Shown here piece after piece: positions 1 to 10,091 of a stretch of DNA of 64,000 nucleotides. The stretch's first letter is position 1, and every line of letters starts with the position of its first letter. The stretch spans positions 1 through 64,000 of the forward strand of contig CALSVI010000013.1 of the NCBI GenBank assembly GCA_943840615.1. The letters are read 5' to 3'. The translations under genes were made by a program, and so were the position numbers. This DNA is from an uncultured Luminiphilus sp. Lineage in GTDB: Bacteria; Pseudomonadota; Gammaproteobacteria; Pseudomonadales; Halieaceae. A model generated the notes under the pieces. It was not told where the DNA came from. It saw only the letters and a program-made list of their open reading frames with translations, and did no database searches.

Positions 1-161
1 CTCATTGACTCTTTCGGGGCTCCGAAGTTTATCTGCTGCTAAGCGCTCGCCGGGATGCCCCTACCAATAGGTGAATAAGACGGGTTCATTCAAAAGGGCG
101 CCGCAAATCTCTATGGCGAGCTGATAGCGCAGCGGGCGCCAGTCAGCCCCACCCCACTTTG

Positions 162-176
162 CGTTATATCATAACG
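162..176. promoter_or_regulatory. Inverted repeat upstream of the metallo-beta-lactamase gene
   Basis: CGTTAT and ATAACG flank a 3-bp ATC spacer, and a second CATAAC follows as a direct repeat. The element lies about 80 bp before the ATG of the MBL-fold gene in an otherwise gene-free stretch (1-254). Related persulfide dioxygenase genes are often controlled by ArsR-type repressors such as BigR or SqrR that bind AT-rich palindromes. An operator role is inferred from position and symmetry only, and no regulator gene is visible nearby. Confidence 0.35.
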
Positions 177-254
177 GCATAACCATATATTCTTTTGTGG
201 TATCCTAGACGCCCCCCCATTCACGCGCTGACCTCGGCGCCGTCTGGAAAGGAT

Positions 255-1153
255 ATGACCGCGATCATAGAACACTTCTTCGAGCCACTGACCTCAACGC
301 TTAGCTACGTGGTCAAGTGACTCGCGGTCTAATCGCTGCGCTGTAATTGATCCGGTGTTGGACTTGGACTACGCGTCGGGAGCGCTCTCTACGGATTCTG
401 CAGATCAGTTGGTCACCTACATCAGAGACCATAATCTCAGCCTGAGCTATATTCTCGAGACGCATATTCACGCCGACCACCTCTCCAGCGCCCCCTACAT
501 GCAGGAGCAACTTGGTGGCGAGATCGTAATCGGCTCGGAGATCACAGCGGTGCAAGAAACCTTTGCCAAGGTGTTCGGTGAGGATGATCGCTTCCCCCGA
601 GACGGGAGCCAGTTCGACGTGATACTCGCGGATAACGACACCCTCAACATCGGCACGCTAAGGCTCCGTGCCCTATACGTGCCCGGCCACACGCCCTGCC
701 TGCATGGCCTATTTGATTGGCGACGCGCTCTTTGCAGGCGACACGTTGTTTATGCCCGATGCCGGCACAGCACGCTGCGATTTTCCAGGCGGCGATGCTC
801 GAGCGCTGTACGATTCCTGTCAGCGCCTGCTCGCACTGCCTGACGAGACGCGCGTCTTTGTCTGTCATGACTATCAGCCCAACGGTCGCGCTCTGGCCTT
901 TGAATCGACGGTATTTGAGCAACGCTGCGGCAATATTCATGTCGGGGCCGGCATGACCGCAGAGGCCTTCGTCACCCTGCGCGAGGCGCGCGACGCGGGC
1001 CTCGACATGCCCTCGCTCATACTGCCCTCGCTTCAGGTCAACATGCGCGCGGGGTACCTGCCCCCGACCAACGATCAGGGCAGGCTGTTTCTTAAGGTGC
1101 CTATCAACGCGTTTGGTACTAACAAGCTCAATCGCTTTGCTTGTAACGAGTGA
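255..1153 (+). CDS. MBL-fold persulfide dioxygenase-like protein (Blh type), interrupted by two +1 shifts
   Basis: The joined reading gives a roughly 300-residue metallo-beta-lactamase protein with the metal motif THIHADH, then GDTLFMPD and FVCHDY. This is the pattern of ETHE1/Blh persulfide dioxygenases, which oxidise glutathione persulfide to sulfite with a non-haem iron. The ATG at 255 opens a reading that resembles the family N-terminus but hits TGA at 318. Dropping T318 restores the frame through CAVIDPVLD. A second extra T at 697 breaks VPGHTP-ACMAYLIGD, and dropping it restores the frame to the TGA at 1151-1153. The stop abuts the SulP start, so the two genes are probably co-transcribed. 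The family call is strong. Exact substrate is inferred, and whether the gene is truly broken or misread cannot be decided here. Confidence 0.75.
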
Positions 1154-1155
1154 GC

Positions 1156-2843
1156 ATGTTGCTCCCCGCAACCCAGTGGCTTAAGGGGTATCACCGGCAG
1201 AATTTGATTAACGATGGCCTGGCAGCCGTCGTTGTGACGATCATGCTGATTCCGCAGTCCCTCGCCTACGCACTCCTCGCGGGGTTGCCCGCCGAGATGG
1301 GTCTCTATGCCTCGATACTGCCTCTGATCGCCTACGCGCTGTTCGGCAGCAGCCGCACACTGTCCGTTGGGCCCGTAGCGGTAGCCTCTCTCATGACGGC
1401 CTCGGCGGTCGGATCGGTCACCGCTCAGGGAACCGTGGATTACGCCACAGCGGCCACCACGTTGGCGCTGCTGGGGGGCGTAATGCTGATCGCTATGGGG
1501 CTTCTACAGTTTGGTTTCGTCGCCCACTTTTTGTCGCACCCCGTGGTATCGGGTTTTATCACTGCCTCGGGCATTATTATTGCGCTGGGGCAGCTGGGAC
1601 CGCTAATCGGTGTGTCGCTGCGGGGCGACACCCTGCCTGATCTCCTGGGTGGTCTGGCCGCGGGCTGGCGCGAATTCCATTTGGTGACGGCCGTAATCGG
1701 CCTCGCAGCCACCGCCTTTTTACTGTTCGCGCGTTTTCAGCTCTCCAGCTTGCTGACCTCAGCGGGCCTCTCTGATCGCCAGGCCAACTTCATTGTCCGC
1801 TCAGCTCCGATACTGGTAATGCTGGTGGTGATCCCCTTGTCCGCGATGCAAGATTACGCCGCTCTCGGCGTTTCAGTGGTGGGACATGTCCCCACTGGGT
1901 TGCCCGCGTTCAGCGCGGTGAACGTCACCCGTGAGCTCATCGCCGAGCTCGCCATGCCCGCGTTTCTAATCGCGCTGATTGGCTTTGTCGAATCCATCTC
2001 GGTGGGCAAAACCTTGGGCGCCAAAAAGCAGCAGCGGATTGATGCGAATCAGGAGCTAATCGGTTTGGGCGCCGCTAATACGGCGGCGGCATTGTCGGGT
2101 GGCTTTCCCGTGACCGGCGGCTTCTCTCGCTCGGTGGTCAACTTCGATGCGGGCGCCGACACCCAGATGGCCTCGATACTGACGGCTTTGGGCATTGCTC
2201 TAGCCGCGATGTTTTTGGCGCCCCTACTCTTTCACTTACCTAAGGCGGTGCTCGCGGCGACCATTATCGTAGCGGTTTTGAGTCTCGTTAATGTAAAAAT
2301 ACTGAGGCAGGCCCGACGGTTTTCCGCGGCAGATTTTGCATCCGTTAGCTCTGACGATATTGGTGACGCTGGCGGCGGGTGTGGAGCTGGGGGTATTGAC
2401 CGGGGTCGCAGTTTCGATCGGTTTGCACCTTTACCAAACCAGCTCCCCGCACTTTGCCGTCGTCGGGCGGGTCCCTGACTCAGAGCACTACCGCAACATC
2501 AAACGCCACGAAGTCATCACGTACCCGCATATTCTGTCTATCAGAGTCGATGAGTCGCTGTACTTTGCCAACGCCACTTACCTCGAGGACATCGTATTTG
2601 AAGAAGCCCGCCTAAGACCGGAGCTGGCGCACGTCGTTCTCATGTGCCCCGCCGTTAACACGGTTGACCTCAGCGCCCTCGATGCACTGGAGCAAATTAA
2701 TACGCGCTTGGCGGAGCGCAACATCACTCTGCACCTCAGCGAGGTGAAAGGCCCAGTGATGGATGCGCTCAAGCGCAGCGAGTTTCTCACCAGTCTGACA
2801 GGCCGAATTTTCCTGTCGCAGTTCGCGGCAGATAATCAGTTAA
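1156..2843 (+). CDS. SulP family anion transporter with C-terminal STAS domain, frameshifted
   Basis: This is an inner-membrane SLC26/SulP transporter: many hydrophobic segments from residue 20 to about 400, then a cytoplasmic STAS domain containing NTVDLSALDALEQIN. Family members move sulfate, bicarbonate or other anions. The ATG at 1156 is preferred over the GTG at 1150, which overlaps the upstream stop. The frame breaks near 2341, inside SAADFA, where one extra base separates the transporter part from the last membrane segment and STAS domain. Downstream of the STAS domain the frame has no stop until 3496, inside sohB on the other strand. A further indel near the C-terminus is therefore suspected, and the end is placed at the TAA at 2841-2843 in a neighbouring frame. 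Pairing with a persulfide dioxygenase suggests sulfite or sulfate transport. This is inference. Confidence 0.75.
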
Positions 2844-2863
2844 GCGCCGCCCCGGGCGAGCCA

Positions 2864-3923
2864 CTACAAGTAGCGCTGGTCCTGCTCGGACTTAAGCAGT
2901 CTCCGAAAGCCTCTTTCTACGGCCGTTTCCGCGGCCATGCCGAGACGCTCCTGCCAGTTCCGTTTGGCGCGAAAACGAACCTCGATCAGATCACTGCCCT
3001 CGAGGTGCTCAAGCAGAAAGCCGTCAGAGGTGCACAGCCGGTCGGCCAGGTTTTTCTCGAGCGCCCGCTGCCCAAACCAGTATTCCCCCGTGCTCACCTC
3101 ATCAATGGCCAATACGGGTCGGTTGGTTGCGACAAATTCCTTGAACAAGACGTGAATGTCATCGATATCCGCCTGGAACTTTTCTCTCGCCTTGTCGGTG
3201 TTTTCACCAAAAAACGTCAGGGTGCGCTTGTACTCGCCTGCCGTATGCATCTCGAAATCGATGTCGTTTTTCTTCAGCAGCTTATGGAAGTTCGGGATCT
3301 GGGCCACGACACCGATGGAGCCCAAAATCGCAAAGGGGGCTGCGATGATCTGGTCAGCCACGCAGGCCATCATGTAACCGCCGCTGGCCGCCACCTTGTC
3401 TACCGATACGGTGAGCTTGATGCCCGCATCCTTCAGGCGCACCAGCTGACTGGCGGCCAGGCCATAGCCATGAACGGCCCCGCCGCCGCTCTCTAGCCTC
3501 AAGAGCACTTCATCCGCGTCGCCTGCCACAGGCAGAATAGCCGAGACCTCCTCGCGCAATTGCTCAACCTGGCTGGCCTGCATGTCTCCGTCGAAGTCCA
3601 GCACAAACACACGGGGGCGCGTCGGGCTCATTCCCGTCCCGTGTCTTCAGCGCCTGCTTCGCCGCTTTGTGCTTCTGCTTTTTTTCCTTCTTGCGATGTT
3701 TTTCACGCGCCTTCAGCGCGACCGGATCCTCAGCCACTGAGCGGATGGCTTCCTGTTGGAGCTCAAATCGCTCATTCAATGAGCAGGCCTCGACGCTGCC
3801 CTCCTCTCCTGCACCGCGCCGTCGTTGGCTAATGGCCATCACCCCTGCAAAGGCGATCAGAAAGACGCCAAGAAGAATGATGGCTTGAAGTAAAAACGCG
3901 GCGATATCTAAAATAAAATCCAT
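2864..3923 (-). CDS. sohB: Inner-membrane serine peptidase SohB (family S49), frameshifted
   Basis: The 5' part encodes one N-terminal membrane segment (about residues 5-28) and a Lys/Ala-rich linker. The 3' part, opening at 3631 in another frame, carries the S49 peptidase core: PRVFVLDFDGD, LESGGGAVHGYGLAASQL and the Ser-containing VDKVAASGGYMMACVAD. Together they match the whole length of SohB, a signal-peptide-peptidase relative that degrades membrane-associated peptides. The frame changes within about 15 bases upstream of 3631, in a G-rich stretch, consistent with one extra base. The gene follows nudC on the same strand after only 5 bases, suggesting co-transcription. Confidence 0.85.
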
Positions 3924-3928
3924 GATCG

Positions 3929-4738
3929 TTACAGGCTCTCAATAAAATGTGATATCAATTGCCCCGATATCGAGGCGTTAGGTGGCGTGGGCGGCATCGC
4001 GCTGGCATCGAACCAGTCAGCATCCTCGATTTCTTCCGGGCTCAGCTTCAGCTCTCCCGACTGCCATTCGGCAAAAAAACCGAGCATCACCTGGCTGGGA
4101 AAGGGCCATGGCTGGGATTTAAAGTAGCGCACATTCCCGACCTCAACCCCCACCTCTTCCCTGACCTCCCGGATCACGGCTTCCTCACAGGTTTCACCGG
4201 GCTCCATAAATCCTGCCAGCGTGCTGTAAAAGCGCCTCTGAAATCCGGCTGCGGCAGCGAGGAGCATTTTGTCTCCTTTGTTGACCAGCACGATCACGCA
4301 GGGAGACACCCTCGGGTAAACGCGCAAAGAGCAGCTCTCACACGTGACCGCCCTGCCGTCTTCAATGCTCTGTGTCGGGGTGCCACACCGACCACAATGG
4401 CGATGCGTTTCTCGCCAATGCAGTAATTGATAGGCCCGTCCATGGGCATGAAACAGACCGTCATCGACCCGTCCGAGCAAGCCGTACAAGTTGCCCGACA
4501 GCTGGGTGCTCAAATCGACACTGTCCTCGGGCACCGAAAACGCCCACACGCCCCTGCCCTGCCAGTGACCCACCGGCACCGCCGAGCTCGTCTCGACCTG
4601 CCATTGCGCGATAACCTCACTGACGCGCCACGGCATGCCTGGCTCACCGCGCAGCGCTGTCACGGTATCTCGGCCGGCGAACACAAAGCCCCAATCGTCT
4701 GCCTTGGGCGCGGCCGGCAGAACAGAAATATCGAGCAC
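3929..4738 (-). CDS. nudC: NAD(H) pyrophosphatase / NAD-capped RNA hydrolase NudC
   Basis: A 269-residue Nudix hydrolase that splits NAD(H) into NMN(H) and AMP and can remove NAD caps from RNA. Visible features are the N-terminal NudC domain, a zinc ribbon HCGRCG...CESC near residues 115-135, the Nudix box GFMEPGETCEEAVIREVREE, and the diagnostic SQPWPFPSQ motif just after it. The start is GTG at 4738. A plausible -35 TTTACA and a 17-bp palindrome lie about 90-110 bp upstream. Confidence 0.93.
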   Translation of the reverse strand: MLDISVLPAAPKADDWGFVFAGRDTVTALRGEPGMPWRVSEVIAQWQVETSSAVPVGHWQGRGVWAFSVPEDSVDLSTQLSGNLYGLLGRVDDGLFHAHGRAYQLLHWRETHRHCGRCGTPTQSIEDGRAVTCESCSLRVYPRVSPCVIVLVNKGDKMLLAAAAGFQRRFYSTLAGFMEPGETCEEAVIREVREEVGVEVGNVRYFKSQPWPFPSQVMLGFFAEWQSGELKLSPEEIEDADWFDASAMPPTPPNASISGQLISHFIESL

Positions 4739-4823
4739 AGAAAGAGCATCCTCAGTAAGAGTCTGTACAGTCTAGGAACACGACCGGCCAAGCACAAGAA
4801 CCAAGTGCCTGACATCGTCGTAT

Positions 4824-4840
4824 ATCCAACAATGTTGGAT
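4824..4840. promoter_or_regulatory. Perfect 17-bp palindrome between nudC and nhaB
   Basis: ATCCAACA and TGTTGGAT surround a single central A. On the minus strand the element directly follows a TTTACA hexamer and precedes a GATATA sequence, so it would sit inside a sigma-70 promoter for nudC. It is 134 bp upstream of nhaB. An operator for a dimeric repressor is the simplest reading, but the protein is unknown. Confidence 0.45.
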
Positions 4841-4973
4841 CCGGTGTAAAGTGCCAGCGTTTGTGTCTGAGCAGGACGCAACCGATGGATCAAGCAGACG
4901 GGGTAATCAGCGGGGCAACACCGCGCCGCATGCCGCCGACAACAAGCGATAAACAAGACACGGGCTATTCAAC

Positions 4974-6479
4974 ATGAGTGATTCTTCTCTGAGCGCCTTC
5001 TGGAGCAACTTCCTTGGCGAATCTCCCAACTGGTACAAGCAAACCATTATCGCGTTCATTGCGATCAACCCCATCTTGCTAATGGTCGCAGGTCCTGTGG
5101 TCACCGGCTGGGCGCTTATTGCCGAATTCATATTCACCCTTGCGCTGGCGCTGCGCTGCTATCCACTGCAACCGGGCGGTCTCCTCGCAATCGAGGGGAT
5201 TCTTCTGGGTCTCGCTGACCCACACAGCGTGTTTCACGAGGCCGAGGCCAACTTTGAGGTGATTTTGTTGCTGATGTTCATGGTGGCAGGCATCTACTTC
5301 ATGAAGGATCTACTGCTATTCGTCTTCACCAAAATTCTTTTAAACGTGCGCTCAAAGAAGATGCTGGCATTTCTGTTTTCTATTGTGTCTGCGGTGCTAT
5401 CGGCATTTCTCGACGCGCTGACGGTGACCGCGGTGCTCATCAGCGTCGGCGTGGGATTTTTCGCAGTCTTTCACCGCGTCGCATCTGGTGCCGGCCTGAC
5501 GGATACCAGCCACGATTACACCCGTGACACAGCGGTGCAGGCCGATGCGGAAGCTGATCTCGAAGCGTTTCGCGCATTTCTCAGAAGTCTGTTGATGCAT
5601 GGCGCTGTGGGCACCGCGCTGGGCGGCGTCTGCACCCTTGTCGGTGAGCCGCAGAACCTGCTGATCGCAACAGTGGCTGGGTGGGACTTCCAGACTTTCT
5701 TTATGTTGATGGCGCCCATTACCATGCCGGTGTTGGTTTGCGGCCTTATCACCTGCGTGCTTCTAGAGATGACCGGCTGGTTTGGCTACGGCGCGCTCAT
5801 GCCGGAAAATGTGCGCCGCGTGCTGATGGATTTTGACGAAGGACAGCAAGCGAGTGCCACGTCCAGATCCAGAGCCAAGCTCCAGATTCAGGCCTTGGTC
5901 GCGGTCATTCTGGTGGGTGCGCTGGCATTCCACTTGGCCGCTGTTGGCCTGATCGGTTTGCTGGTCATTGTGTTACTGACGGCCTTTAACGGGATTACCG
6001 ACGAACACGAGATCGGCCACGCGTTCCAAGAGGCACTGCCCTTCACTGCTCTGCTCGTCGTCTTCTTTGCCATCGTTGCCGTGATCCACGAGCAGCATCT
6101 GTTCACGCCGGTGATCGACTCCGTATTGGCGATGTCCAGCGACGTACGCCCGGCGATGTTTTTCCTCGCCAACGGGCTGCTGTCTGCCATTTCAGACAAC
6201 GTGTTCGTGGCGACGGTCTACATTTCAGAGATCGATGCGGCGCTGAAGGCTGGCGAGATTGATCGGGCAGAGTTTGATCGGCTGGCGATTGCGATCAATA
6301 CCGGTACCAACCTGCCGTCTGTGGCGACGCCGAACGGTCAGGCAGCGTTCCTGTTCCTGCTCACTTCGGCGCTGGCGCCTTTGATTCGGCTGTCGTACGG
6401 GACCATGGTAGTGATGGCGTTGCCGTACACCATCGTGCTCACTACAGTAGGCCTGGCTGCAGTTATCGTTAACCTGTGA
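4974..6479 (+). CDS. nhaB: Na+/H+ antiporter NhaB
   Basis: A 501-residue polytopic inner-membrane protein that exchanges cytoplasmic Na+ for external H+, serving pH and sodium homeostasis. The N-terminus ([14 protein letters not shown]), the charged cytoplasmic loop near residues 175-200 and the C-terminal [20 protein letters not shown] are characteristic of NhaB, and the length matches the family. No strong Shine-Dalgarno sequence precedes the ATG. It ends 3 bp before the 3' end of the convergent dnaQ. Sodium-based homeostasis fits a marine host. Confidence 0.93.
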   Translation: MSDSSLSAFWSNFLGESPNWYKQTIIAFIAINPILLMVAGPVVTGWALIAEFIFTLALALRCYPLQPGGLLAIEGILLGLADPHSVFHEAEANFEVILLLMFMVAGIYFMKDLLLFVFTKILLNVRSKKMLAFLFSIVSAVLSAFLDALTVTAVLISVGVGFFAVFHRVASGAGLTDTSHDYTRDTAVQADAEADLEAFRAFLRSLLMHGAVGTALGGVCTLVGEPQNLLIATVAGWDFQTFFMLMAPITMPVLVCGLITCVLLEMTGWFGYGALMPENVRRVLMDFDEGQQASATSRSRAKLQIQALVAVILVGALAFHLAAVGLIGLLVIVLLTAFNGITDEHEIGHAFQEALPFTALLVVFFAIVAVIHEQHLFTPVIDSVLAMSSDVRPAMFFLANGLLSAISDNVFVATVYISEIDAALKAGEIDRAEFDRLAIAINTGTNLPSVATPNGQAAFLFLLTSALAPLIRLSYGTMVVMALPYTIVLTTVGLAAVIVNL

Positions 6480-6482
6480 CGG

Positions 6483-7214
6483 CTAGCGGCGGATCGTTGT
6501 CCGCCAGCGAGCCTCCCCCGCGCTGAGGTCAAGCTCTCTGAGCTTGGCTTCGTGGCGCGCTATCTCCTCATCGGTTGCTCGCACCACAGGCAGAGGCCTG
6601 CGTTCAGCAGACACGCGGCGAATGCCTGCGGCGGTGCCGGATCCATCCGCGTCGCCGGCACTTCCCTCGGCCCCTAAACCCAGTGACGCCTGCCCTCCTG
6701 TCATCGCCAGATACACCTCGGCGAGGATTTCAGCGTCTAACAGCGCACCGTGAAGGGTCCGGCTGGTGTTATCAATCTCGTAGCGCTGGCACAAGGCATC
6801 CAGATTATTCCGCTGCCCGGGGTGCTTGTGACGGGCCATTTGTAGCGTATCGATCACACCGCAGACGCTTTCTAGTTTGCCCGTATGCGGCTCCAAGCGG
6901 TCCAGTTCGGCGTCGATAAAGCCCACATCGAAAGGCGCATTGTGAATCACCAGCTCAGCGCCCTCCACAAAGGCGAGAAACTCCGAACCAATCTCGTCAA
7001 AAGTGGGCTTGCCCAACAAGAACTCGGGCGTGATGCCATGCACCTCCAGCGCACCGGCATCAATCTCACGCTCAGGCTGGATGTACTGGTGATAGTGCCG
7101 CCCCGTGATGCGTCGATTGACCAGCTCAACACAGCCAATTTCAATAATGCGGTGCCCCTGATTGACTTCGAGCCCGGTGGTCTCTGTGTCGAGCACGATT
7201 TGTCGCCTATCCAC
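6483..7214 (-). CDS. dnaQ: DNA polymerase III epsilon subunit (3'-5' proofreading exonuclease)
   Basis: DnaQ is the proofreading subunit of the replicative polymerase. The exonuclease motifs are visible: Exo[12 protein letters not shown] near the N-terminus, Exo[13 protein letters not shown], and Exo[17 protein letters not shown] near residue 155. The C-terminal tail contains the polymerase-binding segment. The GTG at 7214 is chosen because GGGAG lies 8 bases upstream and because longer versions would add residues unlike the family. The start overlaps the end of rnhA by 8 bp, so the pair is translationally coupled, as in enterobacteria. Confidence 0.93.
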   Translation of the reverse strand: MDRRQIVLDTETTGLEVNQGHRIIEIGCVELVNRRITGRHYHQYIQPEREIDAGALEVHGITPEFLLGKPTFDEIGSEFLAFVEGAELVIHNAPFDVGFIDAELDRLEPHTGKLESVCGVIDTLQMARHKHPGQRNNLDALCQRYEIDNTSRTLHGALLDAEILAEVYLAMTGGQASLGLGAEGSAGDADGSGTAAGIRRVSAERRPLPVVRATDEEIARHEAKLRELDLSAGEARWRTTIRR

Positions 7215-7656
7215 CTGTGCTCTCCCGTACGTCATCCATACCCCGATTCGCCAGCGCATCAGCGCGCTCGTTTTCGGGGTGGCCGCTGTGCCCTTTCACC
7301 CAACACCATTCAATGTCATGTCGCGAGGCCTGCTCGTCCAGCTGCTGCCAGAGATCCTGATTCTTAACGGGTTTTTTGGCGGCCGTCTTCCAGCCGTTCT
7401 TTTTCCAGTTGACCAGCCACTGGGTGATACCGTCCTTCACATAGGTAGAGTCGGTGGTCAAGCACACCTCGCAGGGCTCTTTCAGCGCCTTGAGTGCTTC
7501 GATAGCCGCGGTGAGTTCCATTCGGTTATTGGTTGTGTCATTTGTCCCACCGTATAGCGCTCGCTCGCGATCCGCGAACTGGAGTACCGCTCCCCAGCCC
7601 CCGGGACCCGGGTTGCCACTGCATGCTCCATCGGTAAACGCCTGCACCCGCTTCAT
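7207..7656 (-). CDS. rnhA: Ribonuclease HI
   Basis: A 149-residue RNase HI that removes RNA from RNA-DNA hybrids. The four acidic active-site positions are in [36 protein letters not shown] and [10 protein letters not shown]. The [11 protein letters not shown] basic handle is also present. Its ATG overlaps the stop of the upstream methyltransferase gene (ATGA). Order methyltransferase-rnhA-dnaQ with gloB divergent matches the yafS-rnhA-dnaQ / gloB region of E. coli. Confidence 0.96.
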   Translation of the reverse strand: MKRVQAFTDGACSGNPGPGGWGAVLQFADRERALYGGTNDTTNNRMELTAAIEALKALKEPCEVCLTTDSTYVKDGITQWLVNWKKNGWKTAAKKPVKNQDLWQQLDEQASRHDIEWCWVKGHSGHPENERADALANRGMDDVRESTGG

Positions 7657-8471
7657 GAAGGCGTTTCCGCACCATCCCGGCGGGAGGGACTGACCTGCCG
7701 CGGCACCGGCACGCCCTCCTGAGACTTGCCGAGAGGAATCGCTATGAGTTTGGGACGATTCGTCGCTTTCACGCCTCTGTCCATGTGCGCCGCGACTCGC
7801 TTGCGCGCGTGTAACAAATACGCGGTACCCGTGGGCGCATTATGACTGACGAGCCAGCGATCGAAGCGGTCCAATAATCGCCCGGCGCGCCCGCGACCAA
7901 TAGGCGCCAAACTGGCCAGATAGTGCGGATCCGCGTGGGAGAAGCCGAGCAATGAAAGCCAGTCACCCAACCGACGAGCACTCACCGCCCGAACGTGACG
8001 TCGTTTTCGCCCGAGCAGTCGGCGAATCAAGCTGCCAACACCCCACAAACTAAACGGGTTAAAACTAATAATAAATAAATGCCCGTTTGGCACCAGCACG
8101 CGCTGGCATTCCCGTAGCACCTGATGCGGAATCGGCGAGGCGTTCAAGGTGTGGCACAGGACCAGCGCGTCGAGAGAATCACTGGCAAAGGGTAGCTCGT
8201 TGCTCACCCCGAGAACGGGCTGACAAGCCTGCTCGGCCGAAGCGCGGGTAATCAGCCTGAAAAGGCGTTGCGTCTTGCCGATTCGGCTGAATTCGAGGCC
8301 AATATCCGCCCCGGTCACCAGCATGTGGTAGCCGAATACCTGTTCAAGCGCTTCATCGAGCGCCTGAGTGAGCTGCCCTGTCAGTCGTTGGCCGAGCGTT
8401 TTGTCGCGATACCATCGCCGCAGGCTGCTGTGGTGATTCGACTCTTCCGGAAGGGGGCTGGTCACATTCAT
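7653..8471 (-). CDS. Class I SAM-dependent methyltransferase, YafS-like
   Basis: A probable cytoplasmic methyltransferase of unknown substrate. A type-11 methyltransferase fold is suggested by [19 protein letters not shown], where motif II and the catalytic-side loop would lie, and by [21 protein letters not shown] (motif III region). The first glycine-rich motif is poorly conserved ([12 protein letters not shown]). The C-terminal 50 residues are basic and low in order. The ATG at 8471 is preferred to a TTG at 8492. The gene sits next to rnhA and gloB exactly as yafS does in E. coli, which supports orthology but not function. Confidence 0.75.
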   Translation of the reverse strand: MNVTSPLPEESNHHSSLRRWYRDKTLGQRLTGQLTQALDEALEQVFGYHMLVTGADIGLEFSRIGKTQRLFRLITRASAEQACQPVLGVSNELPFASDSLDALVLCHTLNASPIPHQVLRECQRVLVPNGHLFIISFNPFSLWGVGSLIRRLLGRKRRHVRAVSARRLGDWLSLLGFSHADPHYLASLAPIGRGRAGRLLDRFDRWLVSHNAPTGTAYLLHARKRVAAHMDRGVKATNRPKLIAIPLGKSQEGVPVPRQVSPSRRDGAETPS

Positions 8472-8515
8472 CGCCAAAGAGTAGCCTCGCAAAAAACGTC
8501 AGGACAGTGTCATTA

Positions 8516-9286
8516 ATGAGTGTACTGAATATTTCGCCTATCCGCGCCTTTAGCGATAACTACATTTGGCTGATCACTAGAGACAATCAGGCTTATGTGG
8601 TGGATCCCGGCGAGCCCGCGCCGGTGCTGAGCGCGCTGGATGAGGCAGGACTGCAGCTTGCTGGCATCCTCGTTACGCACCATCATTATGACCATACGGG
8701 TGCCGTGAAAGCCCTCAAGGCGGCCTCGGGCTGCGATGTGTGGGGCCCTCCGGAGAGCCCCGCGGGTCCTTATGACCATATTGTGGCGGAGGGAACGACT
8801 GTTTCCGTGCTAGGCGAGGACTTTAGCGTGCTAGCCGTTCCTGGCCATACACTTGATCACATTGCGTATTACAGCCGCGGGGAAAAGGCGCTCTTCTGCG
8901 GCGATACGCTGTTTGTCGGTGGGTGCGGGCGGGTGTTTGAAGGGAGCCCGCCGCAGATGCGCGCTTCGCTGAGCAAGCTCGCTCGACTGCCGGCCGATAC
9001 GCGGATTTTTTGTGCCCACGAGTACACTCTGGCGAATTTGCATTTCGCGCAGCTCGTTGAGCCCGATAACGCTGATCTCGCCCGCTTTCTCAGGGACTGC
9101 GAGGACCGGCGCCAGAATGACCAGCCCACAGTGCCCTCGTTGATCGGCGAAGAGCTGACTTATAACCCCTTTCTGCGCTGGGACAGTCCCGCCGTTCGCC
9201 AGACCCTTGCAAAGGCTGGCAGGTTAATTGATGACACGCCGGACGGGGTCTTTACCGCCGTGCGTGAATGGAAGAACAACGCCTGA
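8516..9286 (+). CDS. gloB: Hydroxyacylglutathione hydrolase (glyoxalase II)
   Basis: Hydrolyses S-D-lactoylglutathione to D-lactate and glutathione in methylglyoxal detoxification. The binuclear metal motif THHHYDHTG is at residues 54-62, followed by VPGHTLDHIAYY, FCGDTLFVGGCGRVFEG and the glutathione-binding CAHEYTLANLHFA. The C-terminal HAGH domain is complete. AGGA lies 11 bases upstream of the ATG at 8516, so that start is preferred to GTG at 8507. Confidence 0.95.
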   Translation: MSVLNISPIRAFSDNYIWLITRDNQAYVVDPGEPAPVLSALDEAGLQLAGILVTHHHYDHTGAVKALKAASGCDVWGPPESPAGPYDHIVAEGTTVSVLGEDFSVLAVPGHTLDHIAYYSRGEKALFCGDTLFVGGCGRVFEGSPPQMRASLSKLARLPADTRIFCAHEYTLANLHFAQLVEPDNADLARFLRDCEDRRQNDQPTVPSLIGEELTYNPFLRWDSPAVRQTLAKAGRLIDDTPDGVFTAVREWKNNA

Positions 9287-9404
9287 GGTCTCATAATGTG
9301 ACACTGTGACTTACTCACTATTAGCTCGGAGCCGATTGATGTATTGTGCGGCCACTTAGCGCGATGAGTGATTACAGCGCGAACCCGTTGATAAGGAACG
9401 AGAT

Positions 9405-10028
9405 ATGAAACTGCTAATTCAAACCTCACTTTCATTGTTAGTCTCGCTGGCACTGTTGCCGGCCTCTGTTTTTGCAGCGCATCACGAAGGCGGCGATCAT
9501 GCCGTAGCGGCCGAGATGAGCGGCGATGACGTAGTGTGGGCCTCTGGCGGTCGCGCGATCGTGGCCGAAGTAGAAGGCGAAGTGATTGCGATTGACCAAG
9601 AGACTCGCGAAGTCGTTGTGCGTGGACCGGCTGGCAATTTTGTGACCCTGACGGCCCGTGAAGACGGCGTCGACCTCTCGAAGATTGTGCCCGGAGACAC
9701 GATCGTCGCCGATTACGTGGCGTCTATTGAGGCTGAGGTTCGCGCGCCCACCGCCGAGGAAGAAGCCAACCCCTGGGTCGTGCTGGGAGAGATGGGCAAT
9801 ACCGCATCCGACTCCGAAATGACCGCCGCAGGCGCCGCGCGCTTGATTAGAGCGGTCTGCACCATTGAAGCAATGGATCGCAATGGCAATGTCATGATTA
9901 AAGATGCCCGTGGCCGCATGCACACCGTTGGCGGCGTGGAAATGGCGAAGATGGATAACGTCCGCCTGGGCGACACCGTTGTCATCATCTTTACAGAGGC
10001 GCTCGTGCTGTCACTGAAAGAGGTGTAA
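9405..10028 (+). CDS. Exported protein of unknown function with duplicated beta-rich domain
   Basis: A 207-residue protein with a clear Sec signal peptide (hydrophobic residues 5-20, cleavage likely after SVFA). No family is recognised. The mature part appears to contain two related units of about 55 residues. The first (about 52-110) has GEVIAIDQETREVVV ... VPGDTIVADY. The second (about 148-205) has CTIEAMDRNGNVMI ... RLGDTVVIIF. Each resembles a small beta-barrel: a short strand pair, a turn, then G-D-T-hydrophobic. The linker is rich in Glu and Ala. A strong intrinsic terminator follows 40 bp after the stop, so it is probably monocistronic. Periplasmic location is inferred from the signal peptide. 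Confidence 0.8.
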   Translation: MKLLIQTSLSLLVSLALLPASVFAAHHEGGDHAVAAEMSGDDVVWASGGRAIVAEVEGEVIAIDQETREVVVRGPAGNFVTLTAREDGVDLSKIVPGDTIVADYVASIEAEVRAPTAEEEANPWVVLGEMGNTASDSEMTAAGAARLIRAVCTIEAMDRNGNVMIKDARGRMHTVGGVEMAKMDNVRLGDTVVIIFTEALVLSLKEV

Positions 10029-10068
10029 TCAAAAGCGTCCTGAGTGAAGTGCTCAGGCCTCGCGAAGA

Positions 10069-10091
10069 CCCGGCGCTAGCCGGGTTTTTTT
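10069..10091 (+). terminator. Intrinsic terminator of the exported-protein gene
   Basis: CCCGGC and GCCGGG form a perfect 6-bp stem around GCTA, followed by seven T. The T-tract overlaps the last codon of the convergent helicase gene. Confidence 0.9.

Noticed and set aside
1-254. Mobile element or CRISPR at the window edge
   Set aside because: No terminal inverted repeats, transposase-like frames or regular spacers were seen here or elsewhere in the window.
2900-3496. Continuation of the SulP frame through the sohB region
   Set aside because: It is antisense to a strongly conserved S49 peptidase, and the added residues do not resemble SulP; a missed stop by indel is simpler.
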